Part shown: positions 54,667-63,558 of the stretch, one piece after another
Layout: each line of letters starts with the position of its first letter
Numbering within the stretch: the stretch's first letter is position 1
Source of the DNA: Calothrix sp. PCC 7103
GTDB taxonomy: Bacteria > Cyanobacteriota > Cyanobacteriia > Cyanobacteriales > Nostocaceae
Reading direction: 5' to 3'
Length of the DNA: 64,000 nucleotides
NCBI RefSeq assembly: GCF_000331305.1
Contig: NZ_KB217478.1
Span: 991,366 to 1,055,365, forward strand
The notes under the pieces: model-generated
What the model was told of the DNA's origin: nothing
What the model saw: the letters and a program-made list of their open reading frames with translations, nothing else
Database searches by the model: none
Translations under genes and position numbers: made by a program

Positions 54667-56418
54667 TCACCTTGATACACTAAATTGTTTTGTATACAAA
54701 TTAGCGTAACGTCCTTGAATATCTAACAACTCTTCATGAGAACCAGATTCAACGATTTGTCCTTTTTCCAAAACTAATATTCTGTCGCTTTTTCGCACAG
54801 TAGATAATCTGTGGGCAATAACAAATACCGTTCTTCCTTCCATTAATCTTTCGAGTGCTTCTTGTACTAAAGCTTCTGACTCTGAGTCTAATGCGGATGT
54901 GGCTTCATCGAGAATAAGAATACGTGGGTCAAGGAGAACTGCACGTGCGATAGCGATACGTTGTCTTTGTCCCCCTGATAAATTAACACCACGCTCGCCA
55001 ACCACAGTATAATAACCATCGGGCATTTGGCTGATAAATTGGTGAGCGTTGGCTATTTTAGCTGCATTCTCCACAGCTTGCATATCAAAAGTCTCTTGTC
55101 CAAAAGCTATATTTTCGGCAATAGTTCCAGAAAACATCGTTGTTTCTTGGGGAACTATGCCTATTTGGCGCCGCAAGCTATTTAATGTCACATCGCGAAT
55201 ATTGACACCATCAATAAATATATCACCGCTTTGAGGGTCATAGAAACGCGGCAACAAGTTAACAAAAGTCGTTTTACCTGAACCACTGGCGCCAACTAGT
55301 GCAATTGCTTCACCTGGATATGCTAATAAACTAATATTATTCAAAACAGGTTCATTTGGTTTATAAGCAAAAGACACGCGACGATATTCAACTTTACCGC
55401 TAACTGTGGGGAGAATATCAGCATTAGGTTTTTCTTCAACTGCGGGTTTGATAGCTAGTAACTCAAATACTCTATCTACCGATGCTTCTGCCTCTTTGAA
55501 TAAATTATAGTTAGTTGTGGTGTGACCTACAGGGTCTATTAATAATGCGGCGCCTGAAAGAAAGCTAAAAAACTTCCCAGTAGTTAAATTACCAGCAGAA
55601 ATTTGCCAAGCTGCAAAGAAAAGTAACAATAAGAAACTTAAAGCCTGTAAAAATCCCACTATTGGCACTTGGATGGCTTTTAAACGTTCCGTAGAATACT
55701 TCGCGCGCATGGCAACTTCCGCTTCCTTACCAAACCGTGCAATTTCGTATGCTTCCGCAGCAAAAGCTTGAACTATCCTAATACCATTGAAAACTTCGGT
55801 TAAAATCGCTGATAAATCTGATACTTGATTTTGACTACGACGCGAGTACTTTTGTAGTCTTTCTCCAAACCAAGCAATCAGCACCAACATAATTGGTACA
55901 ACTAATAACGTTGCCAATGTTAATTGCCAGCTTAGATACACCATATATATGGGAATTGCCACTAGCTGCAACGCACAGGGAATAAAATCATGTAATAGCT
56001 TGTGAACTGCTTCGCCAACTCTATCTACATCTTCAGTAACACGGTAAGATAAATCACCAGCCTTTGCAGTCTCAAAATAGCTCAAGTTAAGCTTCTGTAA
56101 GTGCCCATATAAGTTTTTACGTAGATTAAAAGATACTCGCAGTGCCGCCTTTGCCATGTAAATATCTTGCACCGACTGAAAGAAACCGCGTACAAGAAAC
56201 ACACCTCCTAAAATACCAGCAAGTTCAGCAATAGCAACAACGTTACCATTACCGAAAGGCGCCGATAGTTTCTGCACCAGATGCATTAAAGTTAAAGTAG
56301 CGAGAACATAACCTAAGATACCAATAAATCCCGTGGCAATGTGGCGCCATTGGGGATGGATATACGGTAGAAGTTGCCAATAATTAGAACGGTTCGAGCT
56401 TTTCACCACACCACACAC
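54667..56418 (-). CDS. MsbA/LipA-type ABC exporter, half-transporter
   Basis: 583 aa with six N-terminal transmembrane helices (residues ~25-310) including the coupling-helix segment RKNLYGHLQKLNLSYFETAKAGDL, then an ATPase domain: Walker A GASGSGKTT, signature LSGGQRQRIAIARA, Walker B ILILDEATSALD, H-loop IAHRLS. It resembles MsbA/HlyB-type exporters of lipids or peptides; substrate unknown. Start at ATG 56418 (MCGVVKSSNRSN). Confidence 0.92.
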   Translation of the reverse strand: MCGVVKSSNRSNYWQLLPYIHPQWRHIATGFIGILGYVLATLTLMHLVQKLSAPFGNGNVVAIAELAGILGGVFLVRGFFQSVQDIYMAKAALRVSFNLRKNLYGHLQKLNLSYFETAKAGDLSYRVTEDVDRVGEAVHKLLHDFIPCALQLVAIPIYMVYLSWQLTLATLLVVPIMLVLIAWFGERLQKYSRRSQNQVSDLSAILTEVFNGIRIVQAFAAEAYEIARFGKEAEVAMRAKYSTERLKAIQVPIVGFLQALSFLLLLFFAAWQISAGNLTTGKFFSFLSGAALLIDPVGHTTTNYNLFKEAEASVDRVFELLAIKPAVEEKPNADILPTVSGKVEYRRVSFAYKPNEPVLNNISLLAYPGEAIALVGASGSGKTTFVNLLPRFYDPQSGDIFIDGVNIRDVTLNSLRRQIGIVPQETTMFSGTIAENIAFGQETFDMQAVENAAKIANAHQFISQMPDGYYTVVGERGVNLSGGQRQRIAIARAVLLDPRILILDEATSALDSESEALVQEALERLMEGRTVFVIAHRLSTVRKSDRILVLEKGQIVESGSHEELLDIQGRYANLYTKQFSVSR

Positions 56419-56491
56419 TATATTTTATTCTCTAAGACGCTACCAGATGAAAGGTAGTTTCTGATAGGTTAGCCTAAAACGAAAATTTGGC

Positions 56492-56672
56492 AACGGATAT
56501 AACGGATGTAACGGATATTAAAAAATGTCATGCTGAGGAACGTTAACGCAGTTTTCCCGCAGGGTAGCATCTGATAAATCTCGAAATCTTAGAGATTCTA
56601 GCCTGCGGCAAATGCTCCGCATTACGCTACGCTCAGAATGACATTTTGGTTGGCTACGCTCAGAATGACATT
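56492..56672. repeat. Intergenic repeat cluster
   Basis: In order: CGGATGTAA-type triplet (56492-56520), TGTCATGCTGAGG, GCAGTTTTCCCGCAGGGTAG, and two copies of ACGCTCAGAATGACATT (about 56629-56646 and 56657-56672). Separates the MsbA-like and kinase genes, which lie on the same strand. Confidence 0.75.
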
Positions 56673-56676
56673 GAAG

Positions 56677-58548
56677 TTACAAACTTACTACGACTCGAAA
56701 ACCGCATATTCGTAAACCACCGTCTGACTCGTTCCAACTGCGACTAGCGCTACGACATAGAACGGGACTAAAGCTCCATGAACCTCCACGCAGTACTCGA
56801 CGGTTTTTGTCTCCCTGCCATTCCCATACACTACCATCGGTCGGCGCCCCTATATAGTTATTGTGCCAAGGGTCAGCACACCATTCCCATACTTGACCGT
56901 GCATGTCGTATAGTCCAAAGGAGTTTGCGACTTCAAAGCTACCGACAGGAGTTGTTTCTTTGCGAATTTTGGTTTTGGTTTCAAATTCAAACGTTCTTGT
57001 TTCACTATTGCCGCAGTTTGCAAGGTCGGGGGTGATGGTGTCTCCAAAGTGGAAAGGTGTGGTTGTTCCTGCTCGACAAGCATATTCCCATTCTGCTTCG
57101 CTAGGTAAACGATATTTACGTCCAGTTTTTTGATGCAAACGCGCGCAAAATTCTTGTGCTTCGTGCCAAGATACATTTTCTACAGGACGATTGGCGCCTT
57201 TAAATTTAGATGGATGTGGGTTTAGTGATAAATTAATTTTAGGTAGATTTGAGACGGCACGCCATTGTGCTTGTGTTACTGGGTATTTGCCAATGCAGAT
57301 TGGTTCGATTTGAACATTGTGTTGGGGACGCTCGTCAGCATCACCTTCACCATCGATTGAACCCATCATATAACTACCACCAGGTATTGACACCATTTCT
57401 AAGAAAACACCACTACCTAAATCTTCGGTAAAGAAACGTGCGTTTGCTCGTGTACGTTCGATTATTCGACCTTGTATATCTAATGTAACAACATCAAAAT
57501 CAAAGATGTGGTACTCTGGGTATAAATTGGATTCGGTTGATTTGGAGCGAGGAGTTAATAGTGTTTGAGAGGGTATTTGCGGTGTCTCAAGTTGAGGAAC
57601 GGTGGTCATTCCAAATAAACTTTTAAAGTTATTACTGTTTAAATCTTGTAGTACTTCTACTGCTGTTTGGTATCTTTCTCGCACTACATGTTTAAGTAAT
57701 TTATCAAGAATATATCCTAATTGTTCGCTGACTTGGATATTTTTAGTTTTTGCGTATTCTCGCCATCTCCAATGTGCATTAATTGCGTCGTAAAGTGGGT
57801 CAGTGACATTACCATATGCATCTTGATAGGGTAAACATTGTGTTAATAGACGTACACAAGTTACACCTAATGAATATAAGTCACTTGCATGACAAGCAAA
57901 ACCTGCCATTTGTTCGCTTGATGCATAACCTACTGTATAAATTACTGTTGCTTGTCGAGCTAAACTTGTTTGAGTAATTTGTTTGGCGCCACCAAAGTCA
58001 ATTAATACTAATTTTTTATCACTATAACGACGTATAATGTTTTCGGGTTTAATATCTCGGTGAATAACGTTGCGCGAATGCACAAAATCAAGTATAGGTA
58101 GAATATCTATTAAAACATGGCGAATTTTAGCTTCAGTATATGTGGTGTTCTGAAGCTCTTTGTGTAGAGTATCTCCCTCAATAAATTCTTGCACTAAGTA
58201 CAAACTGGCGCCTTGTTCAAAGTAAGCGAGTAATCTAGGTATAGAAGGATGATTTTCACCTAGTTCATATAATCTAAACGCTTCCTCTTTGAATAACTGT
58301 GCAGCTTTTGCACGTGCAGCAGTTCCCTGAACTTGGGGTACAAATTGCTTGACGACACACGAACCATCCAGTCTATCAACATCTTCAGCATAATATGTCC
58401 TGCTAAAACCACCCTCACCTAACAACCGGATAACGCGAAAGCGGTTTCTTAACAAGTCACCAAAGTTGCTATGTCCGCAGGTCGTACAAAACCGATTACC
58501 GTCTGCGTTAAATGGATTTGAGCAATTGGGATTTTGGCAGATTCGCAT
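56677..58548 (-). CDS. Ser/Thr kinase fused to a formylglycine-generating-enzyme-like (SUMF1) domain
   Basis: 623 aa. N-terminal zinc ribbon (CQNPNCSNPFNADGNRFCTTCG, four Cys as C-x4-C-x11-C-x2-C). Kinase domain, residues ~30-315: glycine loop LLGEGGFSRTY, catalytic loop HRDIKPEN, DFGGAK in place of DFG-x. From ~385 a SUMF1/FGE-sulfatase-modifying domain: SIPGGSYMMGSIDGEGDADE, HNVQIEPICIGKYPVTQAQWRAVS, RPVENVSWHEAQEFCARL, YRLPSEAEWEYACRAGTTTPFHFGD, EWCADPWHNNY and SWSFSPVLCRSASR. Such fusions are recurrent in cyanobacteria; the FGE-like part usually lacks the Cys pair of true FGE, so it is probably a sensor or binding module (inference). Start at ATG 58548. Confidence 0.92.
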   Translation of the reverse strand: MRICQNPNCSNPFNADGNRFCTTCGHSNFGDLLRNRFRVIRLLGEGGFSRTYYAEDVDRLDGSCVVKQFVPQVQGTAARAKAAQLFKEEAFRLYELGENHPSIPRLLAYFEQGASLYLVQEFIEGDTLHKELQNTTYTEAKIRHVLIDILPILDFVHSRNVIHRDIKPENIIRRYSDKKLVLIDFGGAKQITQTSLARQATVIYTVGYASSEQMAGFACHASDLYSLGVTCVRLLTQCLPYQDAYGNVTDPLYDAINAHWRWREYAKTKNIQVSEQLGYILDKLLKHVVRERYQTAVEVLQDLNSNNFKSLFGMTTVPQLETPQIPSQTLLTPRSKSTESNLYPEYHIFDFDVVTLDIQGRIIERTRANARFFTEDLGSGVFLEMVSIPGGSYMMGSIDGEGDADERPQHNVQIEPICIGKYPVTQAQWRAVSNLPKINLSLNPHPSKFKGANRPVENVSWHEAQEFCARLHQKTGRKYRLPSEAEWEYACRAGTTTPFHFGDTITPDLANCGNSETRTFEFETKTKIRKETTPVGSFEVANSFGLYDMHGQVWEWCADPWHNNYIGAPTDGSVWEWQGDKNRRVLRGGSWSFSPVLCRSASRSWNESDGGLRICGFRVVVSL

Positions 58549-58780
58549 GGTTATTGAGATGTTGCATCGTCCAAACTTAGCCCCAATATCATGATTTTGT
58601 ATAGTGTTTGTGTATTGTTTAAATTTGAAGTTTTTCTAAGTACGATTAAATATTTTTTACCTATTAATTTATCCGTAATTAGAGTTTAACAATTTCCTTT
58701 ACAATATCAATTTAATATGGGCACTTTTATGGAATTATAGGGCGAATATTACCTTAATAGAGTAAGTTTTGTCAAGGATT

Positions 58781-58980
58781 GGCAATGGATGTAGCGGATG
58801 TAACGGATGGGGTTATTAGATACAGTTGTGGGTGTAGTTGGCAACGGATGTAACGGATGTAACGGATGGGGTTATCAGATACATTTGTGGGTGTAGTTGG
58901 CAACGGATGTAACGGATGGGGTTATCAGATACAGTTGTGGGTGTAGTTGGCAACGGATGTAACGGATGGGGTTGTGAGAT
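58781..58980. repeat. Tandem minisatellite with CGGATGTAA core
   Basis: Units at 58781-58839 (59 bp), 58840-58898 (59 bp), 58899-58948 (50 bp) and a partial fourth from 58949. Each begins GGCAACGG, carries one to three copies of CGGATGTAA and ends GGGTGTAGTT. Units differ by whole 9-mers, the mark of slippage. Sits in the 628-bp gap between the kinase and GxxExxY genes; the rest of that gap (58549-58780 and 58981-59176) holds no recognised feature. Confidence 0.92.
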
Positions 58981-59176
58981 GTGCTTTGGTTGGATTGTTT
59001 TTGATTTGTTACAAAATGTTTTTTACATTTGCCATTATCTAATACTTAAAATACTTTAGTACTAAGCAATGATTATAAGCAATTGTCACTTTTTCTATTT
59101 GACATGTTTAGAGAATGTAAAGGTTTGCAATGTTTATATAGTTGTTTTTTAAGAAAGTATAAAGATATCATAAAAG

Positions 59177-59647
59177 ATGGAAAGAAGTTTTAATAGTATC
59201 CCACATCAAGATATTACCTATGCTATTATCGGCGCCGCAATGCGTATTCATCGTAGGATGATTCGTGGTTTAAGGGAAATACATTATCAGCGCGCGCTTA
59301 CTCAAGAGATGTGTGAAGCTGGATTAATTGTAGAAGAAGAATATAATATTGAAATTTATGATAATCAAAGATGGTTAGGAAGATTGTATCTTGACCACTG
59401 GGTTAACGAATGTGTAGTGGTTGAAGATAAAGCATTTTCTCATCCATTAGGAGACAAGGAAATAGCACAAACAATTGCTTATTTAGCAGCGACACAAGCA
59501 AAAGTAGGTTTATTACTAAACTTTGGTAGGAAGCGTCTAGAATACAAGCGAATACTACCTCCAAAGTCTTTAGACAGCTGGCAGCAAGAAATACAACCAT
59601 CATTGACCTCCAAGGGTACTGCATCCTTGGCACAAGCCAGGATGTAG
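59177..59647 (+). CDS. GxxExxY protein
   Basis: 156 aa, GxxExxY family: the motif here is GLREIHY (residues ~36-42), in the context IGAAMRIHRRMIRGLREIHYQRAL, followed by QEMCEAGLIVEEEYNIEIYDNQRWLGRLYLDHWVNECVVVEDKAFS and VGLLLNFGRKRLEYKRIL. The family has a PD-(D/E)xK-like fold (D-L-x-V-x-x-x-x-V-V-E-x-K) and unknown function. The core ends at about residue 130; the last 25 residues are variable. ATG 59177 follows AAAGATATC, a weak ribosome site. Sits beside the CRISPR module. Confidence 0.85.
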   Translation: MERSFNSIPHQDITYAIIGAAMRIHRRMIRGLREIHYQRALTQEMCEAGLIVEEEYNIEIYDNQRWLGRLYLDHWVNECVVVEDKAFSHPLGDKEIAQTIAYLAATQAKVGLLLNFGRKRLEYKRILPPKSLDSWQQEIQPSLTSKGTASLAQARM

Positions 59648-59657
59648 GGGAATTGGA

Positions 59658-59734
59658 AGAAAAAGCGAGGCATTCCCTTGAACAAATTGCATTGATTCAA
59701 TGTAAGCGAGAAAGGGAATAGCCGAGCTTTTTCT
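59658..59734. terminator. Long imperfect hairpin after the GxxExxY gene
   Basis: AGAAAAAGC...GGCATTCCCTT (59658-59679) pairs with AAGGGAATAGCC...GCTTTTTCT (59712-59734), and a smaller ATTG/CAAT stem lies inside. Ends in T-rich sequence on the plus strand, so it can act as an intrinsic terminator for the gene 10 bp upstream. Confidence 0.65.
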
Positions 59735-60226
59735 ATATCTCTTTAAATTCTTTTCACACATAAAATAACCTTGCTCGTGTTATTATTGTTGTGGATAAAA
59801 CCCTACTGGTGGTCAGCCAGAAAGTTACGGACAAAACACTGTAAGGAGATATCACTGTCGTTGGATGGTGAGCCTGTCAACCCCGCTGTGCCAGAGCAAC
59901 TTGTATTGCGATGAAGGCAAGGGATGTTGTGAAGACGACCAGCTAAGTCTTCCAGAATCCGAGACTATACTCCAAAGGAGTTAGTCGCGGAGTTTCAAAT
60001 CTATGGACACCCCACCAAACCACTCAACAATTAAAACAAGAACAAAACTTATAGCGTTTCCCGTTCTCATGAAGTACATAAGGACGAGCAAGGATGCCAA
60101 TCCCACAAGAAATTTATTGATTTAATCTGTACCTCACTGGACTAAGAACGCTATATAGCAAAAGAGCTAGCAATAACCTAAACAGCATACACCGTAACGG
60201 ATGAAATCAAAAAAATAATTCATCCG
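59735..60226. other. Non-coding stretch with higher GC, unidentified
   Basis: From about 59800 to 59980 the sequence is more GC-rich and structured than its surroundings. One frame holds SLSLDGEPVNPAVPEQLVLR before a stop, which faintly recalls the C-terminus of IS-encoded TnpB-like proteins, but I cannot confirm this. It could be a mobile-element relic or a structured RNA. From 60000 onward it is ordinary AT-rich DNA, ending with CGGATG repeats near 60180-60245. Confidence 0.35.
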
Positions 60227-61405
60227 TTACATCCGTTCACATCCGTTGCCACTATACCGCATTCTCAAAGCTTCTACATTACTCAAATGTTTCTGCACTA
60301 ACTCTTGGGGATAAAGTACTTGTGCTGATGCCATGTATTTATTTACCCAGAGTAAAAATTCGTCAAAAGAGCGTGGAGGCAATGGCACAATATAATCTAC
60401 GTGTAATATTTCTCCTGTAACTTTATCTTTGGCGCCTTTAATAATTTTTTGTTTAGGATGGCGCCGTTCTCCTTCTAAAATAAAAGTAGTCACAGGTGGG
60501 TAAAATCGGACTTTAACAGGAATTAGTTCTAATTGTCCTGACAGTTCAAGGTATTGTTCTTGTTGTTCTCCTAGCTTTAAACCCCAACCGTTTTCGAGTA
60601 ACTGATAAGCTTTTGTTAAGCTTGTACGTTGTGCATCGATACCTCGACCTGATGTATCAATAATTTTGCAGTGGTCTGCGAAGCGGTTAACTCGACCAAT
60701 GGCAAAATGTCCATTAGTGTACTCGTACAGCAAATACCAAGCAATATCATGATAGATTAGCTGCAATGGGTAAACTTGAATGGTGCCAATACGGTTATTT
60801 TTATAAGGGTCACTGCTACGTAAAATTTCTATTAATTGACCTTGACTAATTGCTTTTTCGACTACAGATAATTGATGAAATAAATTATTTCGGTTTTTGC
60901 CCAAGCTTGCCATTTCTTCTGGGTCTGTGTAAACAATTACTCTGTTGAGATATTGTCTTACAGGGTAAAAAAATTCTCCTTTTGATTCTATATCTAACCC
61001 ACGCAGGCGCCGACTTAATTGGTCGCATATGCGTCGAACTTGGGGGTCTCCCTGAAATTTAGCTTGTGTAAATAAGGCATTGAGGGCAACTTTAAATTCT
61101 TGACTCGACATGGCGCCAGTACCTAAATAATAGCCCCAACGATACATTCGACGCTCAAGAATACCGTATTTTCGCAGTGTTTCTAAATCTTTTCGCAAAG
61201 TCGCAATACCAGGGTAGCCATATGGAAACTTAATACCAAACTCTGCTGCTAACTCTTGAAGTCGTAATTGTACTTCTACTAATGCATCGTGATGTTTTTG
61301 TGGCGCCTTCATACTATCACGACAACCGACACCAGGATACTTTAAAAGAGTTGCAATTAGTAGTAGTAACCTTTCTAATGCTTGGGTGTCGCTGTAAGAA
61401 TGCAT
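60227..61405 (-). CDS. WYL-domain transcriptional regulator beside the CRISPR locus
   Basis: 392 aa. N-terminal winged-helix-like region (RLQELAAEFGIKFPYGYPG then TLRKDLETLRKYGILERR), a middle helical domain, and a WYL-type domain around residues 205-290 (IQVYPLQLIYHDIAWYLLYEYTNGHFAIGRVNR: the conserved W-Y-L is WYL). WYL proteins often control cas and other phage-defence genes by sensing nucleic acids. Divergent from csx18-cas1-cas2 across a 256-bp gap that should hold both promoters. Its last codons (GNGCERM*) are in CGGATGTAA repeats. Start at ATG 61405. Confidence 0.9.
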   Translation of the reverse strand: MHSYSDTQALERLLLLIATLLKYPGVGCRDSMKAPQKHHDALVEVQLRLQELAAEFGIKFPYGYPGIATLRKDLETLRKYGILERRMYRWGYYLGTGAMSSQEFKVALNALFTQAKFQGDPQVRRICDQLSRRLRGLDIESKGEFFYPVRQYLNRVIVYTDPEEMASLGKNRNNLFHQLSVVEKAISQGQLIEILRSSDPYKNNRIGTIQVYPLQLIYHDIAWYLLYEYTNGHFAIGRVNRFADHCKIIDTSGRGIDAQRTSLTKAYQLLENGWGLKLGEQQEQYLELSGQLELIPVKVRFYPPVTTFILEGERRHPKQKIIKGAKDKVTGEILHVDYIVPLPPRSFDEFLLWVNKYMASAQVLYPQELVQKHLSNVEALRMRYSGNGCERM

Positions 61406-61661
61406 ACATAGAAATCAAAAATTTCATGTTTATCTTAAACCACTATATTAGGCAATGTCATGCTGGGAATACGGCATTTGTATCTACGTGTAAACACTTA
61501 ACACACAGTAAATTTACTTATTTTATGAAGAGTTTATATGTAAATTCACAAATGCTTTTGATAACTGTTTTCATTACAAAATACGTATGTTATAGCTAAG
61601 TATAGAACAATTAAGCCTCAGTTAAACCAAGTAAATACTGAGTTATCAGGTTATATAGAAT

Positions 61662-61928
61662 ATGTACACAACACCTCGAACTGCTCAACTTCGGAATCTA
61701 CTAGTATCAATCGGCACTGGTGGTATAACTTTGATTATTTTGCTTATAGCACCATTAGGATTAGCGGCTGTAATTATTAATACGCTGCTCGTCACAGTAT
61801 CAACTTATATAGTTTCCAGCGTTGCTGACAGAGTAATTTTGTGGCTAGAACCAGGACAAACAGCACAAAGGTTAGGGGCGCCGCCGCCAGATTCGTCTAA
61901 TTTTGATATCCGTAGGCGTAGGGAGTAA
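61662..61928 (+). CDS. csx18: Csx18-like CRISPR-associated membrane protein
   Basis: 88 aa with two hydrophobic segments (residues ~10-30 and 32-50: LLVSIGTGGITLIILLIAPLGL). From memory it fits the Csx18 family of small membrane proteins near type III CRISPR loci in cyanobacteria; RTAQLRNLLVSIG and VADRVILWLEP are the shared marks. Role unknown. Start at ATG 61662; stop 61928 is followed within a few bases by CGGATGTAA repeats. Confidence 0.72.
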   Translation: MYTTPRTAQLRNLLVSIGTGGITLIILLIAPLGLAAVIINTLLVTVSTYIVSSVADRVILWLEPGQTAQRLGAPPPDSSNFDIRRRRE

Positions 61929-62002
61929 TTGGCAACGGATGTAACAGATGTAACGGATGGTTTGTGCGGTGTAAGCACAACTGGGTAATCCGTATTCTTA
62001 AT

Positions 62003-62995
62003 ATGCAGACACTTTATGTTTCTCAGCAGAACTGCTACGTAGCGCTGCAAAAGGAATCATTAATTATCAAGCAGGGGGATATCATCTTGGGGGAGGTGCA
62101 GTTACCTTTGCTTGAGCAAATTCTGATTTTTGGGCAGTCGCAATTAACAACACAAGCTATTCGTGCTTGTTTATGGCGAGATATTCCAATTGCTTATCTA
62201 TCGCGGATGGGATATTGTTACGGTCGCATTTTACCTATTGCGCGCGGATATAGGCAATTATCACGTTACCAGCAGCAGTTATCTATAACTGAACAGTTGA
62301 TAACTGCCCGTGCAATTATTCAAGGCAAGTTAAAAAATAGTCGCACTTTATTACGGCGCCAGCGTAAGCGACTAGAGTCAGCAAATTTAGAGACAGTATT
62401 ACAAAGCTTAGATTACTTAGCTTCGCAAGCAAGTCAAGCAGATAACCGCGAAAGGTTGATGGGATTTGAAGGTGCTGGCGCCGCTCAATACTTCTCAGCT
62501 TTTGGAGATTGTTTCACAAACTCTGACTTTGTATTTACTGCCCGTAGCAGGCGCCCGCCAGGAAATCCTGTGAACGCAATGTTAAGTTTTGGCTATCAAG
62601 TTCTGTGGAATCACTTATTCGCCTTAATCGAATTACAAGGACTTGACCCCTATTATGCTTCACTCCACCAAGCACATGATGGACATGCCGCACTTGCTTC
62701 TGATTTAATCGAAGAATTTCGGGCGCCTATTGTTGACTCATTAGTGTTGTGGTTAGTAAATAGTAGGGTTGTTGACGCAAGAGATGATTTTGACTTTCGT
62801 GACGGTGGCTGTTATTTAAACGACACCGGAAGAAGAAAATATTTACAAGCATTTGTCCAGCGCATGTCAGAAGAAATACAAGACGACAGCGGAGAAAAGC
62901 AACCAAGATGGGACATATTAATGCAACAAGTCAAAGCATACAAACAATTTGTCTACAACCCCAGCCACCAATATCAACCCTACCGAATCAGATAA
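62003..62995 (+). CDS. cas1: CRISPR integrase subunit Cas1
   Basis: Cas1 inserts new spacers at the leader end of the array. 330 aa from ATG 62003 (MQTLYVSQQNCYVAL); a further-upstream start would add a non-conserved leader and run into repeats. Catalytic residues can be placed: E in LMGFEGAGAAQYF, H in LHQAHDGHAALASDL (H-x5-H context) and E/D in LIEEFRAPIVD. The GAGAAQYF form suggests the cyanobacterial type III/I-D clade, but a tree would be needed. Next in order is cas2. Confidence 0.95.
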   Translation: MQTLYVSQQNCYVALQKESLIIKQGDIILGEVQLPLLEQILIFGQSQLTTQAIRACLWRDIPIAYLSRMGYCYGRILPIARGYRQLSRYQQQLSITEQLITARAIIQGKLKNSRTLLRRQRKRLESANLETVLQSLDYLASQASQADNRERLMGFEGAGAAQYFSAFGDCFTNSDFVFTARSRRPPGNPVNAMLSFGYQVLWNHLFALIELQGLDPYYASLHQAHDGHAALASDLIEEFRAPIVDSLVLWLVNSRVVDARDDFDFRDGGCYLNDTGRRKYLQAFVQRMSEEIQDDSGEKQPRWDILMQQVKAYKQFVYNPSHQYQPYRIR

Positions 62996-63092
62996 TTAAA
63001 AATTAGGAGTTAACCCTAAATTGTCATTCTGAGCGTAGCGAAGAATCTCATCCGGCGCCTACAAAACAATAACCTACTCAGCACTCACTACT

Positions 63093-63374
63093 ATGTTCCT
63101 ATACGTTGTCGCATACGACCTTCCCTGCGACAAACGACGCAAAAAAGTCTCAGACCTACTCGAAGGATACGGATGTAGAGTTCAATACTCAGTATTTGAA
63201 TGCCAGCTAACCCCTGCAAAAATCAAAGAACTGCGTAAAAGGCTCAGTAAAGTTATAAAATTAGATGAGGACAGCGTGAGATTTTACCCATTATCCCAGC
63301 ACACATTAGGACAAGTCGAAATTATGGGCATTGGCCCTCCAGTCATTTCGCCACCTACTTCGACGATTATCTAA
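63093..63374 (+). CDS. cas2: CRISPR-associated protein Cas2
   Basis: 93 aa ferredoxin-like protein that joins Cas1 in the integrase. The catalytic-type Asp is D9 in VVAYDLPCDKRRKKVSDLLEG; QYSVFECQLTP and the C-terminal VRFYPLSQHTLG are typical. ATG 63093 follows ACTCAGC heptamers (63076-63092) rather than a ribosome site. The 97-bp cas1-cas2 gap is made almost wholly of dispersed repeats, including TGTCATTCTGAGCGTAG and a GGCGCC. The array begins 185 bp after the stop. Confidence 0.95.
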   Translation: MFLYVVAYDLPCDKRRKKVSDLLEGYGCRVQYSVFECQLTPAKIKELRKRLSKVIKLDEDSVRFYPLSQHTLGQVEIMGIGPPVISPPTSTII

Positions 63375-63558
63375 ATAGTGCGAGTGGGTTAGCAATTCCC
63401 TCTAAATGCCGACTTTCTCGTTGAGGCCCTCGCCGCCTTGCTGTATAAGAGTTCCAAGAACTTTCATCATGATTTTTACCCATCTCTCGCGGAAAATTTC
63501 AGACCCCCTCGCAAACTGCCTCTGGGCGCCTTACACAGCAAGAGGTTAAAATGGAGGG
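63375..63558 (+). promoter_or_regulatory. CRISPR leader
   Basis: 184 bp between the cas2 stop and the first repeat; AT-moderate, no coding frame of interest (small frames overlap the array). By position it should hold the array promoter and the Cas1-Cas2 integration site. AGGTTAAAATGGAGGG lies immediately before repeat 1. One GGCGCC at 63525. Confidence 0.7.

Noticed and set aside
56850-57176. 108-aa minus-strand frame within the kinase gene
   Set aside because: Shadow of the SUMF1-like domain in another frame, without motifs of its own.
59800-59980. Group II intron or tmRNA-like RNA
   Set aside because: I looked for a domain V hairpin and for tRNA-like ends and did not find either; the stretch is listed as unidentified.
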